The notes below the pieces were generated by a model, which was not told where the DNA came from, did no database searches, and saw only the letters and a list, made by a program, of their open reading frames with translations. From Pseudogracilibacillus auburnensis (GTDB lineage: Bacteria; Bacillota; Bacilli; Bacillales; Amphibacillaceae): 64,000 nt of DNA. Numbering within the stretch: position 1 is the first letter of the stretch; each line of letters opens with the position of its first letter. Below are positions 30,712-40,469 of this stretch, in pieces. The stretch is taken from the NCBI RefSeq assembly GCF_003201975.1, contig NZ_QJJQ01000002.1:276723-340722 (forward strand), in the 5' to 3' direction. The position numbers and the translations under genes are program-made.

Positions 30712-33225
30712 CTATTTTCCATGACAATGTTTATATTTTTTTCCACTTCCACAAGGGCATGGATCATTTCTGCCTACATTTTCTTTTCTCACATACGGTT
30801 TACGCACTTTCGCTCCTTCTTCACCACCACCTGAAACTGCCTTTGTATCCTTCACAACAGCTTCCCTTTGTAAATTACTCCGAATTTGAGCTTTCATAAT
30901 ATACTTTGCTGTTTCTTCCTCAATACTTTCAATCATCGCTTCAAACATATTAAATCCTTCTAATTGATACTCTCTAAGTGGGTCGTTTTGACCGTACGCA
31001 CGTAAATGAATACCTTGACGCAATTGATCCATTTGGTCAATGTGATCCATCCATTTTGTATCTACTGTTCGAAGTAAAATAACTTTCTCAAATTCACGCA
31101 TTTGCTCTGGGGATAGCTCTTCTTCTTTTTCATCATATCGATTACGCACTTTATCCATAATAATTTCTTTCATCTCAGACGGATCTTTACCTTTTATATC
31201 AGCAATAGTTATATCTTCTGCATCAAGTAAATTTCCATGTACATATTTAACAATTGCTTCTATATCCCAATTATCTTCATCGTCATCTTGAGTATGTGTG
31301 CTAACTACACGCTCGACGGTAGATGTAATCATTTGTTCAATGATGTCTCTTACATTTTCATCGGAATCGATTACTTCAAAGCGTTGTTTATAAATAATTT
31401 CTCGTTGTTCTCTTAATACATCATCGTAAGAAAGAACTGTTTTACGAGCATCAAAGTTATTTCCTTCCACTCTTTTTTGGGCCGATTCAACTGCACGGGA
31501 CACCATTTTACTTTCAATTGGCTGGCTATCATCCATTCCGAGTCGTTCCATCATTGTTTTTAAATTATCGGAACCGAAACGGCGCATAAGCTCATCTTCC
31601 ATCGATAAGTAAAATTGGGACATTCCTGGATCACCTTGACGACCTGCACGTCCCCGAAGCTGATTATCTATTCTTCTGGATTCATGGCGTTCTGTTCCAA
31701 TAACTGCTAATCCGCCAAGATCAGTGACCCCTTCCCCTAGTTTAATATCTGTTCCTCGTCCTGCCATATTTGTCGCAATCGTTACTGATCCTTTTTGACC
31801 AGCATTTTCGATAATTTCTGCTTCACGATAATGATTTTTAGCGTTTAATACATCATGTTTGATGCGTGCTTTCTTTAACAAATTAGAAATAAGTTCTGAC
31901 GTTTCGACTGCAACTGTTCCGACTAAAACAGGCTGACCTGTCTCATGTCTATCTCTAATTTCTTGTACAACAGCTTGAAACTTTCCTTCCATCGATTTAT
32001 AAATCATATCTGCACGGTCATCACGAACAATTTCTCTATTCGTCGGAATCGCAATAACATCCATATTATAAATATTTCTAAATTCTTCTTCTTCTGTTTT
32101 CGCTGTCCCAGTCATTCCCGCTAATTTATTGTACATACGGAAAAAGTTTTGGAATGTAATCGAAGCAAGTGTCATACTTTCATTTTGAATTTGTAACTTT
32201 TCTTTCGCCTCAATTGCTTGATGAAGTCCATCACTATAACGACGGCCTTTCATTAAACGACCAGTAAATTGGTCGACAATAACGACTTCGCCTTCTTCAA
32301 TGACATAATCCATATCACGGTGCATCGAAACATGTGCTTTTAATGCTTGGTTAATATGATGAGTTAGGGACACATTACTTAAATCGAACAAATTTTCAAT
32401 ACCAAAAAACTTCTCCGCTTTATTGATCCCTTCCTCTGTTAATTGAACACCTTTTGTCTTCTCATCGTACGTAAAATCTGTTTCACGATCTAATGTTGAA
32501 ACAAAGGTATTCGCTTGTTGATACAGATTAACGGATTTTTGCGCACTACCAGAAATAATGAGTGGTGTTCTCGCTTCATCAATTAAAATGGAATCCACCT
32601 CATCAATAATGGCAAAATTCAAATCACGTTGTACCATCTGTTCTTTATAGAGGACCATATTATCACGTAAATAATCGAACCCAAATTCATTATTCGTTCC
32701 GTACGTAATATCGCATTCATATGCTTCCTTTTTCTCTTCTTTTGACTTCCCACTTATATTTAATCCAACTGTTAAGCCTAAAAATTCAAATAGCTTTCCC
32801 ATTTCGGTCGCATCACGATCCGCTAAATATTCATTCACAGTAATAATATGGACACCTTTACCAGTCAATGCGTTTAAATAGGCAGGCATTGTCGAGGATA
32901 ACGTTTTACCTTCCCCTGTTTTCATTTCCGCAATATTTCCTTCATGTAAAACTGTTCCACCCACGAGTTGGACCGCAAAAGGACGCATGTTTAATACTCG
33001 TTTAGATGCTTCTCTCACTACCGCAAAAGCTTCCACTAACATGTCATCTATACTTTCTCCATTTGCATACCGCTCTTTAAACTGCTCTGTCATTTGTTGT
33101 AATTCCGTATCCGAAAATTTCTCATATTTTTCTTCTAATGCATCTATTTCATCAACTGTTTTCTGTATACGATTTAATTGTCTTTGGTTCCCGTCTCCAA
33201 AAATCTTTTTTAACAATTTCACCAT
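30712..33225 (-). CDS. secA: Protein translocase ATPase SecA
   Basis: The 837-residue length is typical. Walker A MKTGEGKT lies near 98-106, [15 protein letters not shown] marks the DEAD-like region, and GRAGRQGD the helicase motif VI. The C-terminal tail has the zinc motif [14 protein letters not shown]. SecA drives preprotein export through SecYEG. Start 33225 has GAGGAG at good spacing. It is followed, after a repeat, by prfB, as in B. subtilis. Confidence 0.98.
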   Translation of the reverse strand: MVKLLKKIFGDGNQRQLNRIQKTVDEIDALEEKYEKFSDTELQQMTEQFKERYANGESIDDMLVEAFAVVREASKRVLNMRPFAVQLVGGTVLHEGNIAEMKTGEGKTLSSTMPAYLNALTGKGVHIITVNEYLADRDATEMGKLFEFLGLTVGLNISGKSKEEKKEAYECDITYGTNNEFGFDYLRDNMVLYKEQMVQRDLNFAIIDEVDSILIDEARTPLIISGSAQKSVNLYQQANTFVSTLDRETDFTYDEKTKGVQLTEEGINKAEKFFGIENLFDLSNVSLTHHINQALKAHVSMHRDMDYVIEEGEVVIVDQFTGRLMKGRRYSDGLHQAIEAKEKLQIQNESMTLASITFQNFFRMYNKLAGMTGTAKTEEEEFRNIYNMDVIAIPTNREIVRDDRADMIYKSMEGKFQAVVQEIRDRHETGQPVLVGTVAVETSELISNLLKKARIKHDVLNAKNHYREAEIIENAGQKGSVTIATNMAGRGTDIKLGEGVTDLGGLAVIGTERHESRRIDNQLRGRAGRQGDPGMSQFYLSMEDELMRRFGSDNLKTMMERLGMDDSQPIESKMVSRAVESAQKRVEGNNFDARKTVLSYDDVLREQREIIYKQRFEVIDSDENVRDIIEQMITSTVERVVSTHTQDDDEDNWDIEAIVKYVHGNLLDAEDITIADIKGKDPSEMKEIIMDKVRNRYDEKEEELSPEQMREFEKVILLRTVDTKWMDHIDQMDQLRQGIHLRAYGQNDPLREYQLEGFNMFEAMIESIEEETAKYIMKAQIRSNLQREAVVKDTKAVSGGGEEGAKVRKPYVRKENVGRNDPCPCGSGKKYKHCHGK

Positions 33226-33489
33226 TTTAAACGCTCCTCAATAAAGTAATCCCTAATAGCTTTATATTATTTATTAGCTATCTCTTGAGTATACCAATAG
33301 CAAAGAATGAATAAACAATCTTTTTTTAAAAACACTTTCTTAATGTACTATTTAAGTCCTCTTTATGATACCACTATTCAATTATAGATGACAACTAGAG
33401 GCATCTTTCCCTTTCATGATGAACAAAAATGGTGAATTCCTTTGTGAGTAATGATGAACGAAATAAGGAGAAAACATGCAGAATATTAA

Positions 33490-34041
33490 AGTATGTTACT
33501 CAACTTTCGGCATTGTGAAATGAACAAGAAAGCCTTGGTAGAATTAAATGGAATGAGGATACAGTGTTTAAGTTGAGTTTGGATGATTCATTTGCTCTTA
33601 AATTTGAGCTGATATCCCCGTCTGGGCTCGCTCCGTGCTGAAGCTTTCCGCGGGCAACGCTTCAGTCACCTTAGAAGAAAATCACTTCTTCGGGGATATT
33701 CAGTCGTTCTTTTTCCCGTAGGAGTCGCCGCACTGCGCTCACCGAGACTCGTTTGGAGATATATACTAGAAACCTAACTGGAATGCCAAATCATATTTAT
33801 CATTCGGAGCGGTTCAAATCCATCAAGATGCCTGTGGGAGGAAGGCCTAGGCGAGATCACATAGTGTGTCAGCACGAAGGGAGCTCAACAGCCGCCGAAC
33901 TTTCAGTAGGCATCCTATCAGCTAAATTCAGTTTATTATACCGAGGTTGTCAACGATATCATTAGAAGTACCTCAAGCTTTACCAAGCAAACTGTTTGAA
34001 CTTATTTTATTGGTGCGAAAGTTGAGTATGTTGCAGTAAAG
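33490..34041. repeat. Composite intergenic element bounded by inverted TACTCAACTTTCG ends
   Basis: The left edge carries TGTTACTCAACTTTCGGCAT (about 33488-33512). The right edge carries the inverse, GCGAAAGTTGAGTATGTTGC (about 34016-34036). Inside are two GC-rich blocks, 33600-33760 and 33820-33905, resembling the GCGGG/AGGAGTC repeats seen at 44105-44200 and 60215-60320. No transposase is encoded; a 70-codon plus-strand frame inside has no support. It lies between the small coiled-coil gene and secA. Confidence 0.6.
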
Positions 34042-34042
34042 T

Positions 34043-34071
34043 AAAAAAGAGTAGTTGGGCTACTCTTTTTT
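34043..34071 (-). terminator. Rho-independent terminator after the small coiled-coil gene
   Basis: A perfect 12-bp stem AAAAAAGAGTAG/CTACTCTTTTTT with a 5-nt loop; A and T runs on both sides allow it to act in both directions. Confidence 0.88.
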
Positions 34072-34108
34072 ACCATGAGGAATAATGCGAAGATAATACT
34101 GCGTGGAA

Positions 34109-34273
34109 TTATATTTTATTTATTAAATGAACCTTTTCCATACTTTCTTGTTTAACTTGTAACTCTGATATTCGATGATTAGTGGCAGCAATTATTTTCA
34201 CCAACTGTGCAACTGTATCCTCCTGTTGTTGAACTTTTCTCACTAGTTCTTCATAGGAAATTAGCTGATCCAA
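34109..34273 (-). CDS. Small coiled-coil protein of unknown function
   Basis: A 54-residue protein starts at TTG 34273 with GGAGGAG 5 nt upstream. It is predominantly helical and charged with heptad-like hydrophobics (YEELVRKVQQQEDTVAQLVKI...), suggesting a short coiled coil. I recognise no family. A strong terminator follows at 34043-34071, which supports it being expressed. It lies between hpf and secA, where B. subtilis has a small gene too. An ATG frame 8 codons longer (34297) would hide the ribosome site. Confidence 0.65.
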   Translation of the reverse strand: MDQLISYEELVRKVQQQEDTVAQLVKIIAATNHRISELQVKQESMEKVHLINKI

Positions 34274-34494
34274 ATTTTCTCCTCCAGTCATTTTCATTTT
34301 ATATTCTAACTAAAATATAACAATCAAATTCTTTTTAAGCGAACTTGTAATTTACAATTTTTATGTATCTTTCGACAAAATTATTAGTCTTTTTAGCGAT
34401 TTCAACATCTTTTTTTACGCTATTTTTCAAAATTATCTATCTTTCATCTAAGAGAATTTAATTTTTGGCAAGTCGTTCGACAATTACAGACAAA

Positions 34495-34570
34495 AAGTGC
34501 ACTGTCCTAGGACGGCGATTACTCGTCCCACTGAAAACATTTGTACTAGCACATCCGTTAGATGCGGCCA
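34495..34570 (+). repeat. GGGAC-hairpin dispersed module (copy 4)
   Basis: The segment contains AGGACGGCGATTACTCGTCC followed by CACTGAAAACATTTGTACTAGC, collinear with the modules at 5950-6065 and 45340-45410. No gene lies in this interval between hpf and the small coiled-coil gene. Confidence 0.6.
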
Positions 34571-34626
34571 ATTTCGCAAATAATTGTTATCAGTAAGTAG
34601 ATTCAAATATAGTTTCCTTGAAAGCT

Positions 34627-34664
34627 AAAAAGCTACTCCACTTTTTAGTAGAATAGCTTTTTTT
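34627..34664 (-). terminator. Rho-independent terminator of hpf
   Basis: On the minus strand GCTATTCTAC pairs with GTGGAGTAGC (two G-U pairs), followed by a T run. It lies directly after the hpf stop. Confidence 0.75.
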
Positions 34665-34667
34665 CCG

Positions 34668-35216
34668 TTAATTAGTTGGTTCAATTAAACCGTATTTTCC
34701 GTCTCTGCGGCGATACACAACATTTGTATCGTCTGTTTCTGCGTTAGTAAAGACGAAAAATGCATGTCCTAACATATCCATTTGTAAAATTGCTTCTTCA
34801 GAGTCCATTGGTTTTAAGTTAAAACGTTTTGTACGAACGATTTCAATATCATCCGATTCAACTTCATTGTTCGCTTCTTTTTCTAATTCCGCAAAAATAT
34901 GTTTTGCTGCACCTTTTTGACGGAATTTTCGGTTTACTTTTGTTTTATGCTTTCTAATTTGTCTTTCCAATTTATCCACAACTAAATCAATAGCTGCATA
35001 TAGATCTGTGTGCTGCTCTTCAGCACGTAATAATAAATCTGTCATTGGAATGGTTACTTCAATTTGTTGCTCTTCATTATAGACACTTAGGTTCACATGA
35101 ACATCAGATGTCGGCGGTGTATCAAAATATCTGTTTAGTTTACCAATCTTCTTTTCTACATAATCACGTATCGGCTCGGTCACCTCAATATTTTCACCAC
35201 GAATGTTGTAATTCAT
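34668..35216 (-). CDS. hpf: Ribosome hibernation-promoting factor, long form
   Basis: The 182-residue protein has an N-terminal S30AE/HPF domain (1-100, MNYNIRGENIEVTEPIRDYVEKK) and a C-terminal dimerisation domain (about 125-180, VVRTKRFNLKPMDSEEAILQMDMLGHAFFVF). Long HPF dimerises 70S ribosomes into inactive 100S particles in stationary phase. Start 35216 is preceded by AGGAGG. It is the yvyD homologue and sits between the flagellar cluster and secA as in B. subtilis. Confidence 0.96.
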   Translation of the reverse strand: MNYNIRGENIEVTEPIRDYVEKKIGKLNRYFDTPPTSDVHVNLSVYNEEQQIEVTIPMTDLLLRAEEQHTDLYAAIDLVVDKLERQIRKHKTKVNRKFRQKGAAKHIFAELEKEANNEVESDDIEIVRTKRFNLKPMDSEEAILQMDMLGHAFFVFTNAETDDTNVVYRRRDGKYGLIEPTN

Positions 35217-35430
35217 TTAAGTGTCCTCCTTTTTTCTTTATATCACTCATTATACTATGATTTCTCTTTTATTTCCTTCTTAATATGATACATAGTACAT
35301 AAGTGTTAAAACTTACTTACATTATAGATTAACATGTTATCATTTAGATGCAAAAGAAATAGATAGATAAATAACGATAATTTTTTAAAAAATCACCCTC
35401 TTAAAAAAGGAAAAGCCCCATAAGGAGCTA

Positions 35431-35787
35431 TTATTGTTTGCTATCCAAATACATGCCATCTGTTGTTTTAATTTGCCCATATGGATTAATGTAAGAGCGA
35501 TTCAATTCTTTTTTTTGTTTTACTTTTTTCATATCACTTTTTACATCATCGTACAGATGATCCATTTTCAATTTTACTTGTTCATTCAATTGAACGACTT
35601 GTTGACCAATTTCTATTTCTTCTTCTGTATAAGGTGCTTTTATCTTTTGTATGATGGCATCCCTGCTTACGATTAATTCGTCCATTTTTTTTATGACTGA
35701 CTCTCGGTCGAGTTTCTTTTCCTCTAATTGTTGAAGTGTCGAAAGCATGTTTACGGTTACGTCATGTAATTGTTGTAGCCGACCCAT
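35431..35787 (-). CDS. fliT: Flagellar chaperone FliT-like protein
   Basis: A 118-residue helical protein starts at ATG 35787, which overlaps the fliS stop (TAATG), with AGGGTG upstream. The frame is open further upstream within fliS but that extension is not supported. Family assignment rests on gene order (flaG-fliD-fliS-fliT) and its coiled-coil, FliT-like composition with a conserved GQIKTTDG-type tail. FliT chaperones the filament cap FliD before export. Sequence conservation in this family is low. Confidence 0.8.
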   Translation of the reverse strand: MGRLQQLHDVTVNMLSTLQQLEEKKLDRESVIKKMDELIVSRDAIIQKIKAPYTEEEIEIGQQVVQLNEQVKLKMDHLYDDVKSDMKKVKQKKELNRSYINPYGQIKTTDGMYLDSKQ

Positions 35788-36182
35788 TATACTTGTGCAC
35801 CCTGAACATAAGAAGATGATTCTGTTTTCATTACTTCTTTCCACGTATTACGAAATTCAGTAATAAAGGCAAGTGCTTCTTCTAAGTATTTTACATCGCT
35901 TTTAATATTTCCTTGTTGCAATTGAAAATAAATAAATTCATACAAAGATAAAAGTTGTTTCGAAATTTCTACCTCTTGATCCAACGTTAACATAAGTTCT
36001 TGGACAATATCTTGTGCCTTTTGAATATTTGTATTTTTTGTTTCATGATCGTTATCATTTACTGCTTTAATTGCCTGATTAATAAATTTAATACATCCAT
36101 TATACAACATCATCGTTAATTGTGGACCTGAAGCTGTATTCACAGCATTATTTTGATACGTTTGAAACTGTTTTGTCATCAT
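35787..36182 (-). CDS. fliS: Flagellin export chaperone FliS
   Basis: The 131-residue four-helix protein has the FliS hallmarks YQNNAVNTASGPQLTMMLYNGCIKFI near the N-terminus. It binds the C-terminus of flagellin to keep it unfolded for export, and in Bacillus also takes part in the FliW-CsrA-flagellin feedback. It follows fliD by 30 nt. The flagellin client gene is not in the window. Confidence 0.95.
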   Translation of the reverse strand: MMTKQFQTYQNNAVNTASGPQLTMMLYNGCIKFINQAIKAVNDNDHETKNTNIQKAQDIVQELMLTLDQEVEISKQLLSLYEFIYFQLQQGNIKSDVKYLEEALAFITEFRNTWKEVMKTESSSYVQGAQV

Positions 36183-36212
36183 AAAGTATCCACTCTCCTA
36201 TCGTACATAATA

Positions 36213-37688
36213 TTACATTTCACCAAATTGAGAGAATAAATAAGATGATTGTTGATTCAAATTAGCAATAGCCTTTTCCATTTGCGTAAACTGATTCCAA
36301 TACCTTTGTTCCACCATAATCATTCGTTTCTCAAAATCTGAAATTCTTTGGTTTAATTCTTTCATTCTTTTTCCAATAGTATAATTGTCTAATGTATGTG
36401 TGCTATTACCTGCTTTTTCTTCAATTTGTTTCCTTGCCCGACCAAGGGTATCATCAAACCGGTTGATCAGTCCACGATTATCACCAGTTCCACTATTCGA
36501 GAATAGTCTATACACATCATCTGGATGGTCACGTAAGGCTTCTTTTAATTTTTCTTCATTAACTTCTAATTTCCCGCCATCCAAATAATTAATTGTAGTC
36601 GAAATACCGATTTGACTAAGCAATTTGTATTCTCCATCAGTTTCAACGACGGATTGTAAACTTTGACGTAGGGCATACATACTATCTCTTATAGCTGATT
36701 CTCCACGCAAAATGCCACTTTTCGCTTTTTCTTCCCACTTTTTAATTTGCTCTTCAGACATTTCCTCTTTTTGCTCATCGGTTAAAGGTGGGAAATCACG
36801 AAATTTTTCTTCTGTTTGTGAACTGTTCATTATGTCAATCGCTTTATTGTACGTATCGACAAACTTCATAATCGCATCGAAGGATTGTTCTACATCTGTA
36901 TCGACATTAATACGAGCATTTCCATCTGTTACATTATTAAACTCAAAATGAATATCGTTTAACGTATAATGGTTGTTTTTGGACTCTAATTCTAATCCAT
37001 TATTGTAAATGAATGTAGCGTTTTGACCGCCTGTTTCATTAGCTGGATTTAATTTTAAGACATTTGTAAAAAAATGATTGTCTTCTTCGCTAAAAGTTAT
37101 TTCTGCACCATTTGAATTATATTTACCAGTTCGTGTCGTCTCTAGCACGACCTTCCCTGATGTTTCATCTAGAAACGCCCGTACGTTATTATTTTTATCA
37201 TCTGTAATACGCTTAAATACTTTATTTAATGTATCGCCTTCTTTAATTTCAAATGTATGTGTTTGGCGTTCACCATCTTCATCAAACGTATAAAATGTAT
37301 ATGTATCGTGATAGGATGCATCCAAAACGTCATTGCCTTTTAGATCTGTATTCGTTGTACTTATATTCATTGCATTTGTCGCCAGCTGAGTCACGTTAAT
37401 TTCATACGAACCATTTGATGCATTAGACGTTGCAGTCGCTTTTACTGCATTTTCTTGTGTCGAAGTAGCCGTTTTCGGTTTATACGTAGTAGACAACTTC
37501 ATGTCTGTCATCATGTTCTTTAATTCCAACAATACACTATTTATTTCCCGAAAAGCATCTCGTTTCCACGTTAATGTCGTTTGTTGCTGCTTCAGCCGTG
37601 TTAACGGCATTCGTTCCGCTTCCATTAACTTATTAACCATTGACTCAATGTCCATACCAGATGCAATACCACCGACTCGCATTACCAT
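36213..37688 (-). CDS. fliD: Flagellar hook-associated protein 2 (filament cap)
   Basis: The 491-residue protein begins with the FliD N-terminal signature MRVGGIASGMDIESMVNKLMEAER and ends with a coiled-coil C-terminus (MNQRISDFEKRMIMVEQRYWNQF...), both needed for cap assembly. The middle is variable and surface-exposed. FliD caps the growing filament and helps flagellin polymerise. Start 37688 or the ATG two codons later (37682) share AAGGAGG. It is second in the sigma-D-driven flaG-fliD-fliS-fliT unit. Confidence 0.96.
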   Translation of the reverse strand: MVMRVGGIASGMDIESMVNKLMEAERMPLTRLKQQQTTLTWKRDAFREINSVLLELKNMMTDMKLSTTYKPKTATSTQENAVKATATSNASNGSYEINVTQLATNAMNISTTNTDLKGNDVLDASYHDTYTFYTFDEDGERQTHTFEIKEGDTLNKVFKRITDDKNNNVRAFLDETSGKVVLETTRTGKYNSNGAEITFSEEDNHFFTNVLKLNPANETGGQNATFIYNNGLELESKNNHYTLNDIHFEFNNVTDGNARINVDTDVEQSFDAIMKFVDTYNKAIDIMNSSQTEEKFRDFPPLTDEQKEEMSEEQIKKWEEKAKSGILRGESAIRDSMYALRQSLQSVVETDGEYKLLSQIGISTTINYLDGGKLEVNEEKLKEALRDHPDDVYRLFSNSGTGDNRGLINRFDDTLGRARKQIEEKAGNSTHTLDNYTIGKRMKELNQRISDFEKRMIMVEQRYWNQFTQMEKAIANLNQQSSYLFSQFGEM

Positions 37689-37703
37689 AATTAATGTACC
37701 TCC

Positions 37704-38069
37704 TTAAATCTTTTCATCTACTAATAATCCCATATACTCGGTCATTGCTGCATACATATCGAGCATTTTTTTAGGTGGGATCTCCCTTATCACTTCATTT
37801 GTCAGGGGATTAATCACCGTTACATAGTATTCATGTAAATCCTCATGAAAAACAAATTTTAAATTCGTTCGTACCGGATCAACGAAATCATTTAACTTTT
37901 CAACAGTAGATTTTACTTCTTGTTTACTTACTTCTTTTCCATTGTTAATCTCTTTATGTTCTGATGAAAGATTATTTTTTGCTTGCTGTTGTGTCCGATC
38001 CGGTGTTAGTTCACTTTTCTTTTGTATGGCGGGCACACTATTTTGGATATTACTAACATTCACTCCCAT
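37704..38069 (-). CDS. flaG: FlaG family flagellar protein (YvyC)
   Basis: The 121-residue protein has a disordered Gln/Lys-rich N-terminus and a C-terminal FlaG domain (about 50-121) with VFHEDLHEYYVTVINPLTNEVIREIPPKKMLDMYAAM, a well-conserved FlaG core. FlaG influences filament length; its biochemical role is not settled. It is the first gene after the sigma-D promoter at 38103-38129 and sits 15 nt before fliD. In B. subtilis the flagellin gene hag lies between this gene and csrA, but not here. Confidence 0.92.
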   Translation of the reverse strand: MGVNVSNIQNSVPAIQKKSELTPDRTQQQAKNNLSSEHKEINNGKEVSKQEVKSTVEKLNDFVDPVRTNLKFVFHEDLHEYYVTVINPLTNEVIREIPPKKMLDMYAAMTEYMGLLVDEKI

Positions 38070-38102
38070 ACAACTCCTAACTATTCAATTTTCTTATTAT
38101 TT

Positions 38103-38129
38103 ATATCGGTTCATTTGTGGAATAGTTTA
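38103..38129 (-). promoter_or_regulatory. Sigma-D promoter upstream of flaG-fliD-fliS-fliT
   Basis: The minus strand reads TAAA (38126-38129), a 15-nt spacer, then ACCGATAT (38103-38110). This matches the sigma-D consensus TAAA-N15-GCCGATAT at all but one -10 position, and lies about 35 nt before the flaG start. Confidence 0.88.
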
Positions 38130-38160
38130 ACAATAAAGGGCGAAATACTGTTGAATAGCT

Positions 38161-38376
38161 TTATTTATCAAATAAAGTCGTAATATCAATCGTTAAACTT
38201 GCCGCTTCACTATTTTGCTTTTGTATAGAATCATAAATTTCTTTACGATGAATTTCGACCGACTTTGGTGCAGAAATTCCTATCTTTACTTGATCCCCTT
38301 CAATAGCCAAGATAGAAATTTCAACATCTTCACCAATCCGTATTGCTTCTTTTGTTTTTCGCTTTAAAACTAACAT
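38161..38376 (-). CDS. csrA: Translational regulator CsrA
   Basis: The 71-residue protein is a typical Csr[47 protein letters not shown]-type beta strands with the RNA-binding L4 and R44 regions. It represses flagellin translation by binding the hag leader and is antagonised by FliW, encoded 2 nt upstream. Start 38376 has GGGGAG. The usual target gene hag is not adjacent here. Confidence 0.96.
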   Translation of the reverse strand: MLVLKRKTKEAIRIGEDVEISILAIEGDQVKIGISAPKSVEIHRKEIYDSIQKQNSEAASLTIDITTLFDK

Positions 38377-38378
38377 CG

Positions 38379-38825
38379 TTACTCCCCTCTCTTTTCAGTT
38401 GTGGGGAAAGATATAGTTGCTTTCATGGAATATTTTTCATCATTTAATATAAACTGTTTGCCATATTTTTTGTTTGAATTAATAATAAGCGGTGCTTGTA
38501 AATTGATCGTGCTTAAATGAAACGGCTCTTTCATCGTCATGATCGATAAAATGACCACGTCTTTTTCATCTATAATTTCTAAAGATTCAACGATATGTTC
38601 ATCTAATGAAAATTCATAATCATCGTAAAAATAGTGGGGGTTCGTTACAAAAAAAGCTAAGCTAGGTGTATGAATAGATTGTAAAATTTGCAGCAAATTA
38701 TTTCCCGGTATGTCAAGTACGATAAATTGGCGTTCCTCAAGAAATCCTGGTAATCCCGATCCAAAGGTTATTATTTTTCTTTCATCTATCTCCATCTCAT
38801 CGAAATATTTAGTTTTTACTAACAT
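38379..38825 (-). CDS. fliW: Flagellar assembly factor FliW
   Basis: A 148-residue beta-barrel protein starts at ATG 38825 ([15 protein letters not shown]), which aligns with the usual FliW N-terminus; an AGGAAAG site lies close by. The conserved GLPGF segment is present. FliW binds flagellin or CsrA in a partner switch: when flagellin is exported, free FliW inhibits CsrA. The frame is open 21 codons further upstream without support. It ends 2 nt before csrA. Confidence 0.93.
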   Translation of the reverse strand: MLVKTKYFDEMEIDERKIITFGSGLPGFLEERQFIVLDIPGNNLLQILQSIHTPSLAFFVTNPHYFYDDYEFSLDEHIVESLEIIDEKDVVILSIMTMKEPFHLSTINLQAPLIINSNKKYGKQFILNDEKYSMKATISFPTTEKRGE

Positions 38826-38868
38826 CTTTCCTGCATCCTTTCCATAAACATTCAAATGGAATGAATGT

Positions 38869-39432
38869 TTATACATAGAGATTATCAAAATCTATTTTTA
38901 ATTGTGCATATTGTTCCATCGATATTTGAACGCCACCTCGATGAAACGTTAATTCTGGCTTATTTATTTGTGAATCAATGATTGGCTTTCTTTCTTGTAC
39001 ATCCATTTGCACGTCACCACGTTCATAATGAAACTTTACAGCAAGTGGGGATGGAATATATGTAAAACTTAAAGTCTTTGTTGGCGGATGACCATTTTGC
39101 ACCGCTTGTTCAGCGATTATATCGACACCAGTATGGATGTTTAATAATTCTACGCCTTGTTCCGCTCTTCTTGCTGTACCTTCTGATGCTGCTCTCAATC
39201 CTTCATCTGCATGTAGCTCATTTAATCTTCTCGTGCTCATTAAATTCATTTCTTCCCATGCTTGTGTTTGATCGATTGTTAATTTCCCCTTCATCGTCCG
39301 CATGGATACTTCTGCCTTTGGCTGTTGAATGGATAAATGTGCTTTTCCTTGCTTCATTTCAATACGTGCTGGAGTCTGCTCGATCGCAATTCGTGCCATT
39401 TGAGATTCCAGACGAAGTTGTGGAAATTGCAT
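38869..39432 (-). CDS. yviE: YviE family flagellar-locus protein (DUF6470)
   Basis: The 187-residue protein matches YviE in its start (MQFPQLRLESQMARIAIEQ), its position between flgL and fliW, and its repeating short beta-like segments rich in QI/ARI motifs (TPARIEM, QPKAEVSM, DQTQAWEEM). Function is not known. ATG 39432 has AAGGAG at 8-nt spacing; the upstream open frame would run through a terminator. The terminator at 39485-39537 separates it from flgL, so yviE-fliW-csrA may have their own promoter. Confidence 0.88.
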   Translation of the reverse strand: MQFPQLRLESQMARIAIEQTPARIEMKQGKAHLSIQQPKAEVSMRTMKGKLTIDQTQAWEEMNLMSTRRLNELHADEGLRAASEGTARRAEQGVELLNIHTGVDIIAEQAVQNGHPPTKTLSFTYIPSPLAVKFHYERGDVQMDVQERKPIIDSQINKPELTFHRGGVQISMEQYAQLKIDFDNLYV

Positions 39433-39484
39433 AGGATCTTCTCCTTTTTCGTTATCGAGCAAGCTGTTAGTAAATAAGAAAATC

Positions 39485-39537
39485 AAAAATAAAAGTAGGG
39501 TACAAATTGATTAAAATGCAACTCTACTTTTATTTTT
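39485..39537. terminator. Rho-independent terminator between flgL and yviE
   Basis: A perfect 14-bp inverted repeat AAAAATAAAAGTAG/CTACTTTTATTTTT with a 25-nt loop, T-rich on either strand. The stem is AT-rich, so termination may be partial. Confidence 0.7.
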
Positions 39538-39561
39538 AACTTTGGGACAGCCCACTTATAT

Positions 39562-40458
39562 TTATCTTAAAAAGTCGATTAAAGATGGCTGAATTATCTT
39601 TGCACCAGCGGCTAAGGCTGCACGATGGATCACTTCTTGTGTTAAAAGATTTGTAACTGCTTCTTCGAAGTCGACCCCTTCGTTTTTTGCCATCGTATCT
39701 TTCGCAATGATTTCTTGCTGGGCTAAACGATCTTCAATTAATTCTAAACGATTCATTCTTGCACCAAGCTCAGCACGACCATTAATAATATTTAGCGAAC
39801 TCTTATTTAGAGTATCCATACTATTATCAAGTTCTTCTTGATTATTATTTTCAAGTGCTTGAATAAAGTTTTGAATATTGTCAAATAAATCTTGATTGAA
39901 GATGTTCTCAGGACTAACATTAACTTCAAGTTGAATTCCTTTTGATACCTCTATTTTAACAGGATGAATTGGATTATTAGGCCCAAACGTCACTTCATAT
40001 CCATTGGCGCCTGCTTCTGGATTCACAGGCTTTGTATCGGTATTTGTCCCATTAAAAATATATTTGCCATTTACATTTGTGTTAGCAAGCTCCACTAATT
40101 GTTCTTGTAGTTGTTTCACTTCCTGCATGACACTTATCCGTTCATCTTTGTCATAAGAACCATTTGCAGCTTGGACAGCTAAATATTCCATTCGCTGTAC
40201 TGCTTTTGTCGCTTTATCAAGCACATCATCTGAATGATCCATCCAGTTCCATACTTCTGTCGCATTTCGGCGGTATTGTTCCACTTCTGTCACTTGTGTT
40301 CGATACCCCATCCCTTTCATTGCGATCACAGGATCTTCGGAAGGGCGTCTAATTTTTTTGCCCGTATTGAGTTGTGTTAAATATTTATCCATTTGTGCTT
40401 GACTATTAAATAAGTTTCGCAACATGTTGTTTTGTAACATTGATTGTGTTACTCGCAT
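39562..40458 (-). CDS. flgL: Flagellar hook-associated protein 3
   Basis: The 298-residue protein has the flagellin-like helical termini of FlgL: MRVTQSMLQNNMLRNLFNSQAQMDKY at the start and a C-terminal helix ending LRAALAAGAKIIQPSLIDFLR-like (GAKIIQPSLIDFLR). It forms the junction between hook and filament with FlgK. It starts 11 nt after flgK with an AGGAAGG site and ends before the 39485-39537 terminator. Confidence 0.95.
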   Translation of the reverse strand: MRVTQSMLQNNMLRNLFNSQAQMDKYLTQLNTGKKIRRPSEDPVIAMKGMGYRTQVTEVEQYRRNATEVWNWMDHSDDVLDKATKAVQRMEYLAVQAANGSYDKDERISVMQEVKQLQEQLVELANTNVNGKYIFNGTNTDTKPVNPEAGANGYEVTFGPNNPIHPVKIEVSKGIQLEVNVSPENIFNQDLFDNIQNFIQALENNNQEELDNSMDTLNKSSLNIINGRAELGARMNRLELIEDRLAQQEIIAKDTMAKNEGVDFEEAVTNLLTQEVIHRAALAAGAKIIQPSLIDFLR

Positions 40459-40469
40459 TTTATATCAAC

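Noticed and set aside
33753-33965. 70-codon plus-strand protein
   Set aside because: It lies in a composite repeat with GC-rich blocks.
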